Source: Candidatus Obscuribacterales bacterium (GTDB lineage Bacteria > Cyanobacteriota > Vampirovibrionia > Obscuribacterales > Obscuribacteraceae). Taken from it: a DNA stretch of 64,000 nucleotides. A program made the translations under genes and the position numbers. Below the pieces are notes generated by a model. That model ran no database searches and was not told where the DNA came from. It saw nothing but the letters and a program-made list of their open reading frames with translations. The stretch's first letter is position 1. Each line of letters starts with the position of its first letter. Shown here in pieces: positions 17,537 to 29,200 of this stretch. Location of the stretch: NCBI GenBank assembly GCA_020050685.1, contig JAGVKG010000010.1:62001-126000 (forward strand), given 5' to 3'.

Positions 17537-18271
17537 ATGGCGGAAGAGAAGGTGGCCATTGTTACGGGCTCCTCGCGGGGAATTGGGGCGGCGATTGCGA
17601 ATCGAATTGCCGGCGACGGCATCAATGTTGTGATCAATTACACAAATGATGAGGCGGGCGCCAACAAAGTTGTAGAAGCAGTAAAAGCGAAGGGCGTTGA
17701 TTGCTTGTGCGTAAAAGCCGATATAACAAAGAAGGCCCAAGTTGAAAATCTATTCTTGCAAGCCAAAGAAAAGTTTGGGCGCATTGATTATTTAGTCAAC
17801 AACGCAGGCGTTCTCACATACAGTCCAATTGCCGATTTGAGCGAAGAAGAATTTGATCGCATGTTTGCAATTAACGTGAAAGGCACTTTCTTTTGCTGTC
17901 AACTCGCCTGCAAGCATATGGAAGATGGTGGAAGCATCGTCAATCTTTCCAGTTCGACTACTATGTATATGTTGCCCAACTACGGATGCTATGTCGCCAG
18001 CAAAGGTGCAGTCGAACAATTGACGCGATCACTTTCACGCGAAGTCTCGTCGCGTGGTATCAGAGTGAATGTGGTATCACCCGGTCCCATCGACACAGAA
18101 CTATTTCGCGCCGGCAAAACCGAAGAGCAAATCAAAAGATTCGAACAACTCGCTGCATTCGGCAGGCTCGGGCAACCAAACGAAGTGGCCGACGTCGTAG
18201 CATTTTTACTAAGCGACGACAGCAAATGGATGACCGCCCAAAACGTCCGCGTCAACGGCGGCACAGCATAG
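17537..18271 (+). CDS. short-chain dehydrogenase/reductase (FabG-like)
   Basis: A 244-residue classical SDR. The cofactor motif TGSSRGIG is at residues 10-17, NNAG at 88-91, and the catalytic Ser139/Ser140, Tyr152 and Lys156 (YVASK) are present; the C-terminus ends MTAQNVRVNGG as in FabG. Basic residues after the glycine motif (SSR) suggest NADP(H). AGGAGG stands 9 bases before the ATG, a strong ribosome site. It is followed by a VOC protein 9 bp downstream, probably in one transcript. Substrate unknown; it is more likely an accessory reductase than the fatty-acid FabG. Confidence 0.87.
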   Translation: MAEEKVAIVTGSSRGIGAAIANRIAGDGINVVINYTNDEAGANKVVEAVKAKGVDCLCVKADITKKAQVENLFLQAKEKFGRIDYLVNNAGVLTYSPIADLSEEEFDRMFAINVKGTFFCCQLACKHMEDGGSIVNLSSSTTMYMLPNYGCYVASKGAVEQLTRSLSREVSSRGIRVNVVSPGPIDTELFRAGKTEEQIKRFEQLAAFGRLGQPNEVADVVAFLLSDDSKWMTAQNVRVNGGTA

Positions 18272-18280
18272 GAGATAAAT

Positions 18281-18763
18281 ATGCAAAAGATTACTACTTG
18301 TTTGTGGTTTAACGATAACGCTGAAGAAGCGGTGAATTTTTACACTTCGATTTTCAAGAATTCGAAGATTGGCACAATTACACACTATGGCGATGCAACC
18401 GCTGAGGTCTCGGGAAGAAAAAAAGGCTCTGTGATGGTCATCAAGTTTGAGCTTGATGGACGCGAGTTTCTCGCATTGAATGGCGGACCCGTATATGGTT
18501 TTACGCCAGCAATCTCGTTGATTGTAAATTGCGATACGCAACAAGAATTGGACGAGATGTGGAGCAAGCTTTCTGCAGGCGGACAAGAAGTTGAATGTGG
18601 TTGGCTGACAGACAAATTTGGTTTGTCTTGGCAAATCGTTCCCACGGCTCTGGAAAAGATGATGCAAGACAAGGATCAATCAAAATTGGATAGAGTCATG
18701 GCTGCACTTTTGCAAATGACCAAGCTGGACATTGCAAAGCTACAACAAGCGTACGAACAATAA
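18281..18763 (+). CDS. VOC-family protein, PhnB-like
   Basis: A 160-residue vicinal-oxygen-chelate protein. The opening ITTCLWFNDNAEEAVNFYTS and the ending region CGWLTDKFGLSWQIVP are hallmarks of the PhnB/3-demethylubiquinone methyltransferase-like group (PF06983). Such proteins are common, and most have no proven reaction. GGAG with good spacing precedes the ATG, and the gene lies 9 bp after the SDR. It ends 3 bp before the stop of the convergent GT-C gene, leaving no room for a separate terminator. Confidence 0.85.
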   Translation: MQKITTCLWFNDNAEEAVNFYTSIFKNSKIGTITHYGDATAEVSGRKKGSVMVIKFELDGREFLALNGGPVYGFTPAISLIVNCDTQQELDEMWSKLSAGGQEVECGWLTDKFGLSWQIVPTALEKMMQDKDQSKLDRVMAALLQMTKLDIAKLQQAYEQ

Positions 18764-18765
18764 TT

Positions 18766-21612
18766 CTAAAACACCACAGTCTTACGATTGGCAAGCGTTG
18801 TTGGGTTCTCTGGTCTTGCTTCGATTTGCAGGTCTTTGACGAAGATTTGGCCAGTGGCGCGGTCTGGGCCGTAGCAGGCGATTTCGTCGCCGTGGCCTGG
18901 ATAGAGTGCGACAACTATGGAGTCGAGACCGCCAGCGAGGAGATGACTTGGGAGAGTGTCGTTGATTTCAAAAGCGGTCCAGTCGCTACCGAGTGGTATC
19001 AACGGGAGAGCGTGCGGCATCGTGAGAATTTGTGGTTGTGCGCCAGAGCCCAAGAGAACAGGGATTACGCTGAATGATTTGTCTTTCCCTAACGCACGAG
19101 CTTTGCCAGTTAAACGAACAGAAACATAGTCTTGAGAAATACATTTGCTTGGAATAAATATTTGCGCGCATGTGCCTTTGCCTGAACGCAAAACCATTTT
19201 GTTTACGCATAAGACGTCTTCGTTGTTCAAATGAACACGCATGAGTTTGTCAAAATCGGAGACTTTGATCGCGCCAGTAAATGAATTGGTAGCAGGTGCA
19301 TTTAGATTGTCTTGGGCACTTGGGGTGGCAGATGGCTTTTCACTGAAGGCAAGACAAAGATGGAGACGATATTGTCCTGTTTGTATTCCAGGTGCGGGAG
19401 ACAAATCAGTTTCTGACTTACCAGATTTGAATGTGCTTACGCCTGTTCCGGCAGACTTGATGCCAACGTCATCCAGACGACCTTCACAACCATCTGCGAA
19501 ATTGCACAATCTGGCGAAGCTGAAGTAATCATAGGCAAGCATTGGGATGTGATCGTTTTTGCCGAATTGATAATCACCATAAATTGTCACAGGCGCATTG
19601 GCTTGCGCAGTGACCTCAATTACATTTTCTCCGTTCACATTCAGAAGGGACACAGGCACTTCGATAACGCGCCACTGTCGCGCTTGTTCAGCAGTCATGT
19701 TCATTGATGCACCAAATGTGCGCATCAATCCAAGAATATGGAACTTGTTTGGCAGAACTTGGTAGATCGACTTCAATTGTCCATCCATTTTCTGTCCATT
19801 GACACTTACTTGCGCTTGCATGCAAGTTGCATCACCGTCGACTAGAACAAATGCCGCATCTGGTTTGGCAGCTCCATTAGGAGGTGTGATCGCAACCGAA
19901 CGTGATGCAACTTGTCCGGGCATAAGCTTGCATTCCCACTCACGGAAGTCGCGCTTGTCAGATGCATTGGCTGCGATAATCGCCGTCAAATAAACAGCGG
20001 CAATAATTACTGCGCTCTTAAAGAAAAGGTTCAGCTTAGCATTGGTCAACTTCGATCCAATTTGCCAGATGACTATCGCCAATGAAACCACGAGCAAGCA
20101 CTGTACTAGCGAAAAGGCAACGAGCGCATTCTCGGCATTGCCGGCGATAGCCACCATATAAGGAAGTGGTTTAGACACGCTGCTTGCGATCAACAAAGCA
20201 GCCGATGCGGCGAAAGCGATCAAGAACTTGTTTTCTTTTACCTTCGTCGCCAAGAAAAGGAATATCGCAGCCAACAGCGCAATAAAAGGCATGGATGTAA
20301 ATCCATATCTGGTGATGGTTTCAAATGGAAGGTAAGCCAAATGTCCAAACACAATCGCCATACTTGCCAAGCCAATGAAGCTCGCTTCGATTGAAAGACT
20401 TGAGGCCGCCAGGACGCACAGGGCGCCAGATAAACCCATGATCAAAATCGCAAGGTGGATACCACGATCAAAACCGGGAGTGATACCAAAAACATTTTGT
20501 CTAAACTGATTCCATGGCCACGCCCACATGCGGCTTGCTTTGCGCAAGGTTAGGTTGACGGTTTTATCGGGATGCGCAAGTAAATATGAAAAGGCACCGG
20601 TGGTTGTGTGCTTGGATTTGAACAACACTTCAGTAACTGGTGGATTGGGATCAGCAGACCAACCATCTGCTTCCAAGTCACAACCCTTGGCTAAATTGTA
20701 AGCCGGCGTGCGCTCTGGTATCACGTGCACAGCACCCGTGATTGCATACGCAAACATAATCCAGGGAATAAATATCAAAAGCACACCGCACGCAAGTCCA
20801 AATGTGGATTGTATTTTGGAACTAACAGATGGCAGCTTGGGAAATAGTTTGGCAAGCGCAATTGCAAGTACCAGCACGACAGCAGGAAGCATCGCCGGCT
20901 TTAATAAGATAGCAAGACCAGCACAAAGTCCAACCGCGAGCGTCCTAACAGCTAGCGACACCAGGGACAGTCTGTCAGTTTGTACCTTATGCAACAAAGC
21001 AACACAAGATGCTACCAGCGCCAGCATGACGACAGTAATTGGTGTTTCGGTTAAAAAGTGACCAGAGGCAACAATGCCCGCAGGATATAATCCCCAGGCG
21101 AGACCGGCACATATTCCCCAGGCAAATCGAGACTTGCTACTAAGATTTTCGCCAGCAGTAAATTGCATCATCAGCAAACAAACAAGTGCTGCGCCAATTG
21201 CTTGCAAAAACGATCCAATAGTGACAAAGACTTTCCAATCTGCATGCGCTGGTACATGACCAAGCACAATAAATGGAAGCGAACCCAATAAAGGAAGTAC
21301 TGGCCCATCGAGCAAAAGGAAATTGCCAAACCAAGCATCCCGTCCAACAAGTGCTTGCTGAATAGATCCCTTATGTAAAATGTCTTGGGCGAACATGACC
21401 ATTTGGCGACAAGATTCTAAATAATGCTCCGCATCCAATGCTAAAGTTGTCACTGTATTCTTGCCCATCAGGTTGTGAAACAAGCAGCAAGCAAGAGTGA
21501 CAACAAAACAAATTACACAGGCAATTATTGATGGTGCAAAGCCACGAGAAAACTCCGAATGCATAGCATCCGATTTGTCTTGAGTTTTCTTATCCCGTAT
21601 TTGAGTTTGCAC
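18766..21612 (-). CDS. long GT-C-type membrane protein with C-terminal beta-sandwich (1)
   Basis: A 948-residue protein. The first ~520 residues are polytopic, with DAEHYLESCRQ and LLDGPVLPLLG in the first loops and LYPAGIVASGHFLTET in a later one; these blocks recur in the paralogues at 21646 and 36402 and place acidic residues as in GT-C catalytic loops. The last ~400 residues are soluble and beta-rich (ITIYGDYQF-like VTIYGDYQFG, GRLDDVGIKS), resembling carbohydrate-binding sandwiches such as that of Emb arabinosyltransferases. It is the last gene of a five-gene leftward operon. Start is a GTG at 21612; an ATG at 21564 is possible. Sugar and acceptor unknown. Confidence 0.65.
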   Translation of the reverse strand: MQTQIRDKKTQDKSDAMHSEFSRGFAPSIIACVICFVVTLACCLFHNLMGKNTVTTLALDAEHYLESCRQMVMFAQDILHKGSIQQALVGRDAWFGNFLLLDGPVLPLLGSLPFIVLGHVPAHADWKVFVTIGSFLQAIGAALVCLLMMQFTAGENLSSKSRFAWGICAGLAWGLYPAGIVASGHFLTETPITVVMLALVASCVALLHKVQTDRLSLVSLAVRTLAVGLCAGLAILLKPAMLPAVVLVLAIALAKLFPKLPSVSSKIQSTFGLACGVLLIFIPWIMFAYAITGAVHVIPERTPAYNLAKGCDLEADGWSADPNPPVTEVLFKSKHTTTGAFSYLLAHPDKTVNLTLRKASRMWAWPWNQFRQNVFGITPGFDRGIHLAILIMGLSGALCVLAASSLSIEASFIGLASMAIVFGHLAYLPFETITRYGFTSMPFIALLAAIFLFLATKVKENKFLIAFAASAALLIASSVSKPLPYMVAIAGNAENALVAFSLVQCLLVVSLAIVIWQIGSKLTNAKLNLFFKSAVIIAAVYLTAIIAANASDKRDFREWECKLMPGQVASRSVAITPPNGAAKPDAAFVLVDGDATCMQAQVSVNGQKMDGQLKSIYQVLPNKFHILGLMRTFGASMNMTAEQARQWRVIEVPVSLLNVNGENVIEVTAQANAPVTIYGDYQFGKNDHIPMLAYDYFSFARLCNFADGCEGRLDDVGIKSAGTGVSTFKSGKSETDLSPAPGIQTGQYRLHLCLAFSEKPSATPSAQDNLNAPATNSFTGAIKVSDFDKLMRVHLNNEDVLCVNKMVLRSGKGTCAQIFIPSKCISQDYVSVRLTGKARALGKDKSFSVIPVLLGSGAQPQILTMPHALPLIPLGSDWTAFEINDTLPSHLLAGGLDSIVVALYPGHGDEIACYGPDRATGQIFVKDLQIEARPENPTTLANRKTVVF

Positions 21613-21645
21613 TAGCTTGATTCCCTCGAACAGATGCGAAATGAT

Positions 21646-24438
21646 TTAGAAGATTGAGACGACATGCTTTTTAAAGTTGGGCAGATCTACCGGAGACAAT
21701 TGAAGCGAAACATTCTTCAAATGTGTCTCGCCGCCAATTGGATAAAGTTCAATCAATACCTTCTTGATACCGTCAGGAACGCTGTCCACCGCTACTTCAT
21801 CTTCAATTACAAAATGCTGCCATTGACCAGATCCAGCAAGCATTTTTGGTGTTTGAGGCAAGACAACAGGAACACCATTTTGCAAATTACCCTTTACAGC
21901 AATCACCAAGTTAAAAGCACTCGGGCCGGACACAGAACTCAAATCGCCCGAGAAACGCACATGAACGTGGCTGGACTTGGTCGCATCTGCCGGACAATCC
22001 AAAAGGCAGGATGCCATCGCTGCTTTGCCGAGAATCTCTTTGGTGACTACTGATTCCGCGGCGTTGCCTGTACCAAACAATTTCGGCTCAAAGTCTCGTC
22101 CGGTCACTGGCATGGAAGCGATCCTTGCCGCTTGCGAAACGGATCTGTTGACCGCTGATCCACCACTGATTGGCAGGCGCGCGAAGCCCAGTGCCAAATG
22201 GATTCTAAAATCACCGCACTGCTTGCCGAGAACAGAAGAAAGATCGCTTATGTTTTGTTTGACACCATCCACAAAAATCGATCTCGATGGCACCGCCTTA
22301 ATTCTGGTTGGATCAACTATTCTGCCATCCAAACCATCCATCGTGCTCCACAATTTGTTGTGGGCAAAATATTCCGGCGCCAGAAATGACTTTCTCCCCT
22401 TGGGAGCAAAAGAATAATCGCCATAGATTGTGATGCGCGGCCCGCCGATTATGGTCGGCTCTATACGAATCTCATTTTGCCCATCCAGATTCAACCACTC
22501 GACAGGAACCGGCACCGCTCTCCATTGGCGAATTTCAGCTGGCGTCTTGCCAATACCAGATCCAATTGTTTGCATTACATTGATCAGTTCGTAGTGCGCC
22601 GGATCAAATTGATAGAGAGAAACAAATTTACCAGGTACCACTTTGTTATTGACAGTGATTTTTGCATCTTCGACTGCATAATTTGCATCGACAAGAACAA
22701 GCGCCCAATGAAGTCGCTGTCGGGCTTGTTCATCAGGCACCACACCTTTCAGCGATAGCTGCCGAACCGCTGCTTGACCATTCTTCAATGAACTTGCCCA
22801 TTCATCAATTTGTCTCGTGTTAAATGCATAGCCCAAAAGAACGCCTGCATATCCGACAAACAAAAGTGCCAGACCGGCTTTAGCCAACATGCTCAAACGA
22901 GCTGCCGATTCTTTGGCGATTCGAGCAATGCCCAAACCCAACCAAAGCAGAACAATGTATCTAATCACCAAGCTAACAACGAACGCTTGGCGTGCTGATC
23001 CACTTACATCAACCAGAAACGGTACAAGATCGCTAGTCAGAAGGAGAGAAAAAACCATCCCAGGCAAACCAACCCAAAGCAGTGCACGCTTCCACAGTAA
23101 TTTCTGATCAAGATGATGCAAAAAATATCCAGCAAGCAAAATCACAAATGGCATTGCTGTATACGTATAACGTTGCACAGATTCAAAAGGCGCATAGGCT
23201 AAGTGTGCGGCAATGATTTCAATGGATGCGTAAGTTATAAAAGTATTGGCATTGAAAGCCATACGCTTGGGCGGTGCCAGCGCCACCATAAGCCCGGCAA
23301 ATCCAAGAAGCAGCAAAATCCGATGCCAGAGAGCCTGAGTGGTGGCATTGAGATTGAGGACTTTGTACCGATAGTCGTTCCAGGGATTGCTCCACAAGCG
23401 AGCAATCTTACGTGCAGATAGGTTGATGACCTCTGGTGCCCTTACCGCTAACAAGCCATTCAAAGCCGGTATTGGTCCAACGTCTTCCGTGATCATAGCT
23501 ATCATGGGATTGTTGGGATATTGTCCCCATCCTTCTATTTCTGGCCAAATTCCATTGACCAAATTGAAAGTTGGTACGCGTGGTACGGTGACACAATACT
23601 TCCCGGATGCAGCCTTGGTGAAAAACATCCACGGAACAACGAGTAACATCAGGCCAACAAATGCAAAAATTACAAACTGAATTTGTTTACGGCGTGGGCT
23701 AAGCAAAAAGCAAGCGTGGGCGTTGATCAATCCCCAGGCAATGGCTAATGCTGGCTTCGTCAAAAACAGAAGCCCATCCAGCACACCGGCAAGTACAAAT
23801 CGCCTCTTCTCGCCGCCAGGTGTGCGAACAATAGTCGAGAGGACAAATACCAACGCCAAAAGCAAAGACAAAACCAATGTCTCGGAAAGCACGTGCTTAG
23901 CGCAGACGATTGCAGGTGGATAGAGTCCCCAAGCCAGACCAGCAAAAATTCCCCACTTCTTGCTGCCGGTCATACGACAACCAAGCAGGAAGACAAAGAG
24001 CGCAGACACCGATTGAATGCAAGCTTGCGTAAGAACAAAACCAGCCCAATCAGCCAAGGTGGGCGCAATGCCAAACAATAAGAAAGGCACCGCAAATACA
24101 ATAGGCATAATCGGCCCATCTAACATGAGGTAGTCCGACAATTTGTCAGCCGTAACATTGGCACCAAATAACTGCTGAATAAAAAGCACCACTTGCCTAA
24201 TGGTTTCCATATAGTGCCCGGAATCGAACAGACTAATGGTTGGTGCTGGACCTTTGAGCAAATTTGAATAAAGACACGAGCCTAGCGAAATGAAAAACAC
24301 TATCAATGCACAAGGCAAAAATCCCAGCTTGATGTCACCGATTTGCTGAGCGGAATTCAAGTTCGCCTTAACATCAGTGCTCGACTTGTCGTTAGTCGCA
24401 GCAGCTGGATTCGGTTTTAGTTGAGATAGTGGCGTCAT
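21646..24438 (-). CDS. long GT-C-type membrane protein with C-terminal beta-sandwich (2)
   Basis: A 930-residue paralogue of the preceding protein. It has DSGHYMETIRQ, LMLDGPIMPIV and GLYPPAIVCAKHVLSET in its membrane half, and RITIYGDYSFAP, VVPGKFVSLYQ and DGLDGRIVDPTRIKA in its soluble half. Block order and spacing are the same, so the two arose by tandem duplication and then diverged widely. Its ATG overlaps the stop of the upstream GT-C gene by 4 bp (ATGA), and the next gene begins 33 bp downstream. Periplasmic glycosyl transfer from a lipid-linked sugar is the likely role. Confidence 0.65.
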   Translation of the reverse strand: MTPLSQLKPNPAAATNDKSSTDVKANLNSAQQIGDIKLGFLPCALIVFFISLGSCLYSNLLKGPAPTISLFDSGHYMETIRQVVLFIQQLFGANVTADKLSDYLMLDGPIMPIVFAVPFLLFGIAPTLADWAGFVLTQACIQSVSALFVFLLGCRMTGSKKWGIFAGLAWGLYPPAIVCAKHVLSETLVLSLLLALVFVLSTIVRTPGGEKRRFVLAGVLDGLLFLTKPALAIAWGLINAHACFLLSPRRKQIQFVIFAFVGLMLLVVPWMFFTKAASGKYCVTVPRVPTFNLVNGIWPEIEGWGQYPNNPMIAMITEDVGPIPALNGLLAVRAPEVINLSARKIARLWSNPWNDYRYKVLNLNATTQALWHRILLLLGFAGLMVALAPPKRMAFNANTFITYASIEIIAAHLAYAPFESVQRYTYTAMPFVILLAGYFLHHLDQKLLWKRALLWVGLPGMVFSLLLTSDLVPFLVDVSGSARQAFVVSLVIRYIVLLWLGLGIARIAKESAARLSMLAKAGLALLFVGYAGVLLGYAFNTRQIDEWASSLKNGQAAVRQLSLKGVVPDEQARQRLHWALVLVDANYAVEDAKITVNNKVVPGKFVSLYQFDPAHYELINVMQTIGSGIGKTPAEIRQWRAVPVPVEWLNLDGQNEIRIEPTIIGGPRITIYGDYSFAPKGRKSFLAPEYFAHNKLWSTMDGLDGRIVDPTRIKAVPSRSIFVDGVKQNISDLSSVLGKQCGDFRIHLALGFARLPISGGSAVNRSVSQAARIASMPVTGRDFEPKLFGTGNAAESVVTKEILGKAAMASCLLDCPADATKSSHVHVRFSGDLSSVSGPSAFNLVIAVKGNLQNGVPVVLPQTPKMLAGSGQWQHFVIEDEVAVDSVPDGIKKVLIELYPIGGETHLKNVSLQLSPVDLPNFKKHVVSIF

Positions 24439-26261
24439 AGCTGCCTCAAAATAAGAACGGCCTTCTTGCTAAAGGTGAGCCCACTCCAATATTCTTGTCT
24501 GCCAATTTCCTTGTAGCCAGGAACCAGCGAGAAGCTGATGATGTACTTGTCACCATTCACGCGCCACCAGCGCCATATATTGCGTGGATTGCCATTGATA
24601 TCCTCGTTCTTGAATGTTTTGACCCATAAAAATATGTCGTGCACAAAGTTGTATTCGGCACCACCATCAATATCTCTCGGACTAATTCCTTGTGCTTCCA
24701 GCGTCTCAGCACACAGCTGACGCGCACGATTCCAGGCAAGCAGATCTTCTGTGGCGCAAACTGAATAAAATGACATGAGCAAGAGCAAGGTCCAAGAAAT
24801 TGTCCAAGCTGGGCGTCGAGCAAAGAGTCTATAGGAAAGCGCGCTGCAAATCAGTACTGGCACTAGGGCAAGCAAGTAATGTCGGTCAACGTCGAGCACC
24901 ATTGTCTCGAATACAACAGCCGCTAAAGAAATTGCGGCCATAGCAAAACAAAAAACGTGCAAGAGTACTGGCTGCAAACTTCTCTCGGAACTAGTCCTGT
25001 GCACAACCTTAATCAGCATCTGGAAAGTCCGCTGGCATCCAGCCAAGAAAATCGAGAACAAAAGGAAAGCGAGCAGACCAGAAACTTGAGTCAACCAATA
25101 ACGCATTTTGTCACTAAGCAAAGGAATGCTGACACCAAGAATATTTGGTGCTCCGATTACTGGCAGGCGCAGCATGTTTTGATTGAATGGCATGAGTCGA
25201 TCTTCTGCAACCACCAATTTGGTCAGCGCTGTCGTAACAACGACAGCTGATCCGACAAACCAAGCAGCCAGTATCTTGCTTGTCCTTGTGAATAGACCGG
25301 TAAATAGTCCAAAGAACGAAACCAAAATAGGCAGCAGGTAAAGCCCCATATAGCAGAGTACTTGTCCACCAACTACGATCAAGACAAACAGTGATTTGCC
25401 CGGATGCTTGAACAACTCATGAACAACACTCATATGTTTTTGCTTGAACCATATATATGAATCAGAAAGTTTGTCAGAAACAGTCAACCATTTTTCCAAA
25501 CCAATTGTCACCGCAATTGGAAGGGCAACCAGCATTGCAACCAGAGCAATCAGTTGGGCTGGCTTCCACACGCGGCGCGCTGCCAACGCATACACGGCCA
25601 ACAAGCAAATGTTAGCAAAGATAAAAATGCACGCGCCCTGACGTATGGCAATCGCGCAGGCAAGCATGACAGACGCCCAGGCAAAATCCGCCAGCGTGGT
25701 TCTGCGAATGCCACGCACCATGAACAATATATATAGGTTGGTAAAGGCAAATGAAGAAATGTCCGTCATCCAACTAAAACAAAGGTTCAGGATTAGTGGA
25801 TTTGCCAGGTAGGCAAGCGAAATGAATCCGGAAAGCATTTTGCTCATGCGCATTTCGCGCAAAGCCAAGTACAAGGCAGCCGTTCCAATCGCGCCGAATG
25901 CCACTGTCACGCAACGCAAAACAGAATAGGAAAAACCAAACGCCTTGCAAGCCAGTGCACCAAACCAAACATGCAAGAAACAAGCGGAGCAAGTTGTCGG
26001 CAAGCTCATCGAGCCTGTTTCCAAATATGTCTTGACGCCTTGGCCATAAACCCAATCATCATTAAGTGGGAAATTACCGAGAGGATTAATTGCAAGAATA
26101 CTTACGATATAAAACAAACCAAGTAATAACAATGGCAATGCAGCATTGAGAATGGTCGCCACACTGCGTGGAGACTGATTCTGATTAGCACGGAGATCAG
26201 AGTCACCGGAGCGCTTTCCTTGCACTGCGGGCAGCGGCTTGACTAAATTCTTACTACTCAA
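24435..26261 (-). CDS. GT-C membrane glycosyltransferase, paralogue of 8855
   Basis: A 608-residue polytopic protein with GNFPLNDDWVYGQ in the first external loop, giving the paired Asp of GT-C active sites, then SACFLHVWFGALACK and FSYSVLRCV. The tail has IDGGAEYNFVHD and WRWW. These match the protein at 8855 block by block. Translation starts at TTG 26261: GGGAGG stands a few bases upstream, and the TTG overlaps the stop of the YfhO-like gene (TTGA), so the rare start codon is well supported. It also overlaps the next gene by 4 bp. Together these show tight translational coupling along the operon. Confidence 0.77.
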   Translation of the reverse strand: MSSKNLVKPLPAVQGKRSGDSDLRANQNQSPRSVATILNAALPLLLLGLFYIVSILAINPLGNFPLNDDWVYGQGVKTYLETGSMSLPTTCSACFLHVWFGALACKAFGFSYSVLRCVTVAFGAIGTAALYLALREMRMSKMLSGFISLAYLANPLILNLCFSWMTDISSFAFTNLYILFMVRGIRRTTLADFAWASVMLACAIAIRQGACIFIFANICLLAVYALAARRVWKPAQLIALVAMLVALPIAVTIGLEKWLTVSDKLSDSYIWFKQKHMSVVHELFKHPGKSLFVLIVVGGQVLCYMGLYLLPILVSFFGLFTGLFTRTSKILAAWFVGSAVVVTTALTKLVVAEDRLMPFNQNMLRLPVIGAPNILGVSIPLLSDKMRYWLTQVSGLLAFLLFSIFLAGCQRTFQMLIKVVHRTSSERSLQPVLLHVFCFAMAAISLAAVVFETMVLDVDRHYLLALVPVLICSALSYRLFARRPAWTISWTLLLLMSFYSVCATEDLLAWNRARQLCAETLEAQGISPRDIDGGAEYNFVHDIFLWVKTFKNEDINGNPRNIWRWWRVNGDKYIISFSLVPGYKEIGRQEYWSGLTFSKKAVLILRQL

Positions 26262-29200
26262 GATTTACCTCCCGCTTCAACTTCATTCATCTCTCGGTGT
26301 CGAGCCATACCTACACCCATCATGTTCTTCTGCAGTTGCGCAAACAGACTGGCAAAAATTATCGCCAGTGCAAAACAGGCAAATACCACACCATATGCAA
26401 ATGACGAGGGGCGATACAAAAATTCAATTTTGTGCTGTCCCTTTGCCAAAGCAATGCCGCGGAACAAATAGTTGGCTCGGTAAATGGGTGTTTCTTTTCC
26501 ATCCACAAAAGCTTTCCAACCTGGGTAAAAAGCGTCAGTCAACACTAAGACACCCGGTGCTCTTCCTACCACTGCCAGTTTGACAGCATTTGGATGTTCT
26601 CGACTGAAAGATACTGTGTCTTTGACAGCTTCAGTTTTGTTGGCTCCAGCTGCAACAGCTTCAGAAGAATTGGCTAAACTGTCTTCCGGTTCAGCCGAGG
26701 TTTCGATCTCAATTACGCCATCTTGCATTGCCGAATCGACGGGTTCTGCAAATATATTGTTCTGTGCCGCAGCGCGTTCAAGAACAACTTGTTTGTGCAG
26801 ATCAAATGCCTTGTCTTTAAGATTGGCGAGCGCTTGATCTTCGGAGTGCGCCCAGATCACATCGCGCACTATGTAGGCTTGCGGTAAGGCACTTTCACTT
26901 TCGTAAACTCGTGCCTTGTTTGGGAATTCAGAGACCAAACAGAAGTGATTTCCCTGGGGGGCTGCTTGTGACGCTGCCACTGTATCACCCGAGATTGTGG
27001 CAATGTGAGCAACAGCGTCTTTTATATTGGCGATCTTTTCTTTCTCAGTATATGGACTGATGAACTGATGAGTGCGCCAATCGAACACTTGCAATTCCAA
27101 AGAGTAATTGGCATTAGCATTTGAGGCATAAGGAACAGGCACAGCAAAACTTTCATTCAAGATGATCTGATGTTCTTCAGCAACTGCCTGCTTGCCTTTT
27201 ATCAATTCAGCAAAGCGATGCTGATCGCCAAACCAAACAAGATTGCCTTGCTGGTCTTTTAAAACTAGAGAATAGCTGTAATTCTCAATAGACCTTTTAC
27301 TTAGCTTCCAGGAAAGCTGTCCAAATATTTCGCTAGCTTTCTTGTCCAATCTCCAAGTAACTTTCTCTAAAGCAATAACATCGCGACTCTGGAAGTTAAT
27401 CGGCGTGTCAGTGCTGGCTTGGTCAAGTTGAGCCGGCGCATCATCCATAGAATGCACTGGCAGCAAGCTAACCGCATAACGCACAGATGCCAAATCCAAA
27501 AACTTTGGCACAAGAGTTGCGCCTTTATCTGCATATTCCTGAGTGAACTCGCCAACCTGCGCACCAGTTTCGGCGACGAACTTGAGGAAACGACGCGGAT
27601 AAAGTGGGTTGTGCGTCTCCAATTGCGAGATGCCGTAAACAACATTCAGATTCGGATGCAGCAAGTGTGAGCCACAAGCAATGATTCGGCTTTCACGAGA
27701 CTGCAAAAATGGCACAGGCTCAAGTTTGGCAAAATCAAATCGTGCTTGAGTTGGGAGTGACCCTGAGGCAAGACTTGCAGATCCACATAAGGCAATTGCC
27801 AGAACACTGACTGCAGTCAGCCAATTGGCTTTCGATTCTCCGGACACAAACCTTCTGCCATACAAGACCAAAAGCAATGCCGCCATGACGATAAGTTCGT
27901 GACGAAATGCACCACGATCAAAATGCATTGAAGGCACTGTCATGTCGAAATCACCACAAGCAAGCTTGGCATGAAGTAGTTTCAGAGAAAGCGGGAGCAA
28001 AAATGAAGCCAAAACAAAAATGCCGACTGCTAGTACTTTACGATTTGTCCCCAGCTGAAAGGATTCAACCAGCTCAGTCACACCAAAGGCGGAGATCAAA
28101 GTCGCGGATAACAAAAAGATCGGTAGGCAATAAACAGTAATCAGATACTTCAGTGGACCAATGAGTAGAAGATCGTGCACAAAACTAATTCTGGCCATCA
28201 AGACAAGTGCAATTGTCGCCACAATCAAAAGCGACCATACTTGCTTCTTGCCAATTGCATAAATACAGGCAAGGACAATACCGATTCCAGCCAATATTCC
28301 CAAGTACGGACTGGCTGCACCAAATCCTGGTTGCAACAGGTTGTAGAAAATCCCTTGCCACGGCGCATAAGCGGAGAGCTTCACAGCGTACTTGTAAGAG
28401 TCGGAATTGCCCAAGTACTCGAGAAACGGCAAAGTCACCGGTGCCGACAAGCCAAATGCCAACGCGTAACTGGCAAAAAGGGCTTTCAATATTGCTGTCA
28501 CGCGAGGTGACGCAAGTAAGAATGCAAGCAAACTGCCAAAGGCGATACCGAACAAAGATGATTCCGGGTGTCCGGACATAATCAATGCGGCTTGGACAAA
28601 ACTGCATACGCAAGCACGTGCAAATGTCGGCTTGTTACCGAGCCTGGCAAAAGCCAAAAACACAATTGGGAACAAGGCCTGCGAAGTGCCAGAAGCAAGT
28701 TCCAAGTAGTACAAGACATATGGGCAAAACGCATACGTGATTGCCGCAAATACAGAAGCGTAACGCGCCAATCCCAAAGTTCGCGCTAAAGCAAATGTGC
28801 CGATTGCCGCAAGCACAACCTCAAACACTAAAGTGAGATTGTATGTTTGCATCGAGGGGAAAAGATTGAAAGCAAAACGAACGGGCGAAAAAACAGTGGC
28901 TTGAATATCGCCGACCAGCGGGCAGCCAACGCCGCTAAACGCATTCCATAGTGGTACCACTCCACTGTGCCAAAGCTTGGCAACAAGAAAATACGAAGGC
29001 ACAAGCAATTGCACCACAGAAGGATCGCAACTTGCCGCGTTAGCGCCTACCATCAATGTTGCATACAGAGAATCCCATTGGGCTAGCAAACTAATTTTGG
29101 AAATCGGCTCACCAAGAAAAACAGTTTTGGCAAAGAAAAGAATTACAACTGCGGCAATGAGCAAAGTGGCAAGAAAGTCCGCCAGGTGATTTTTTGCATT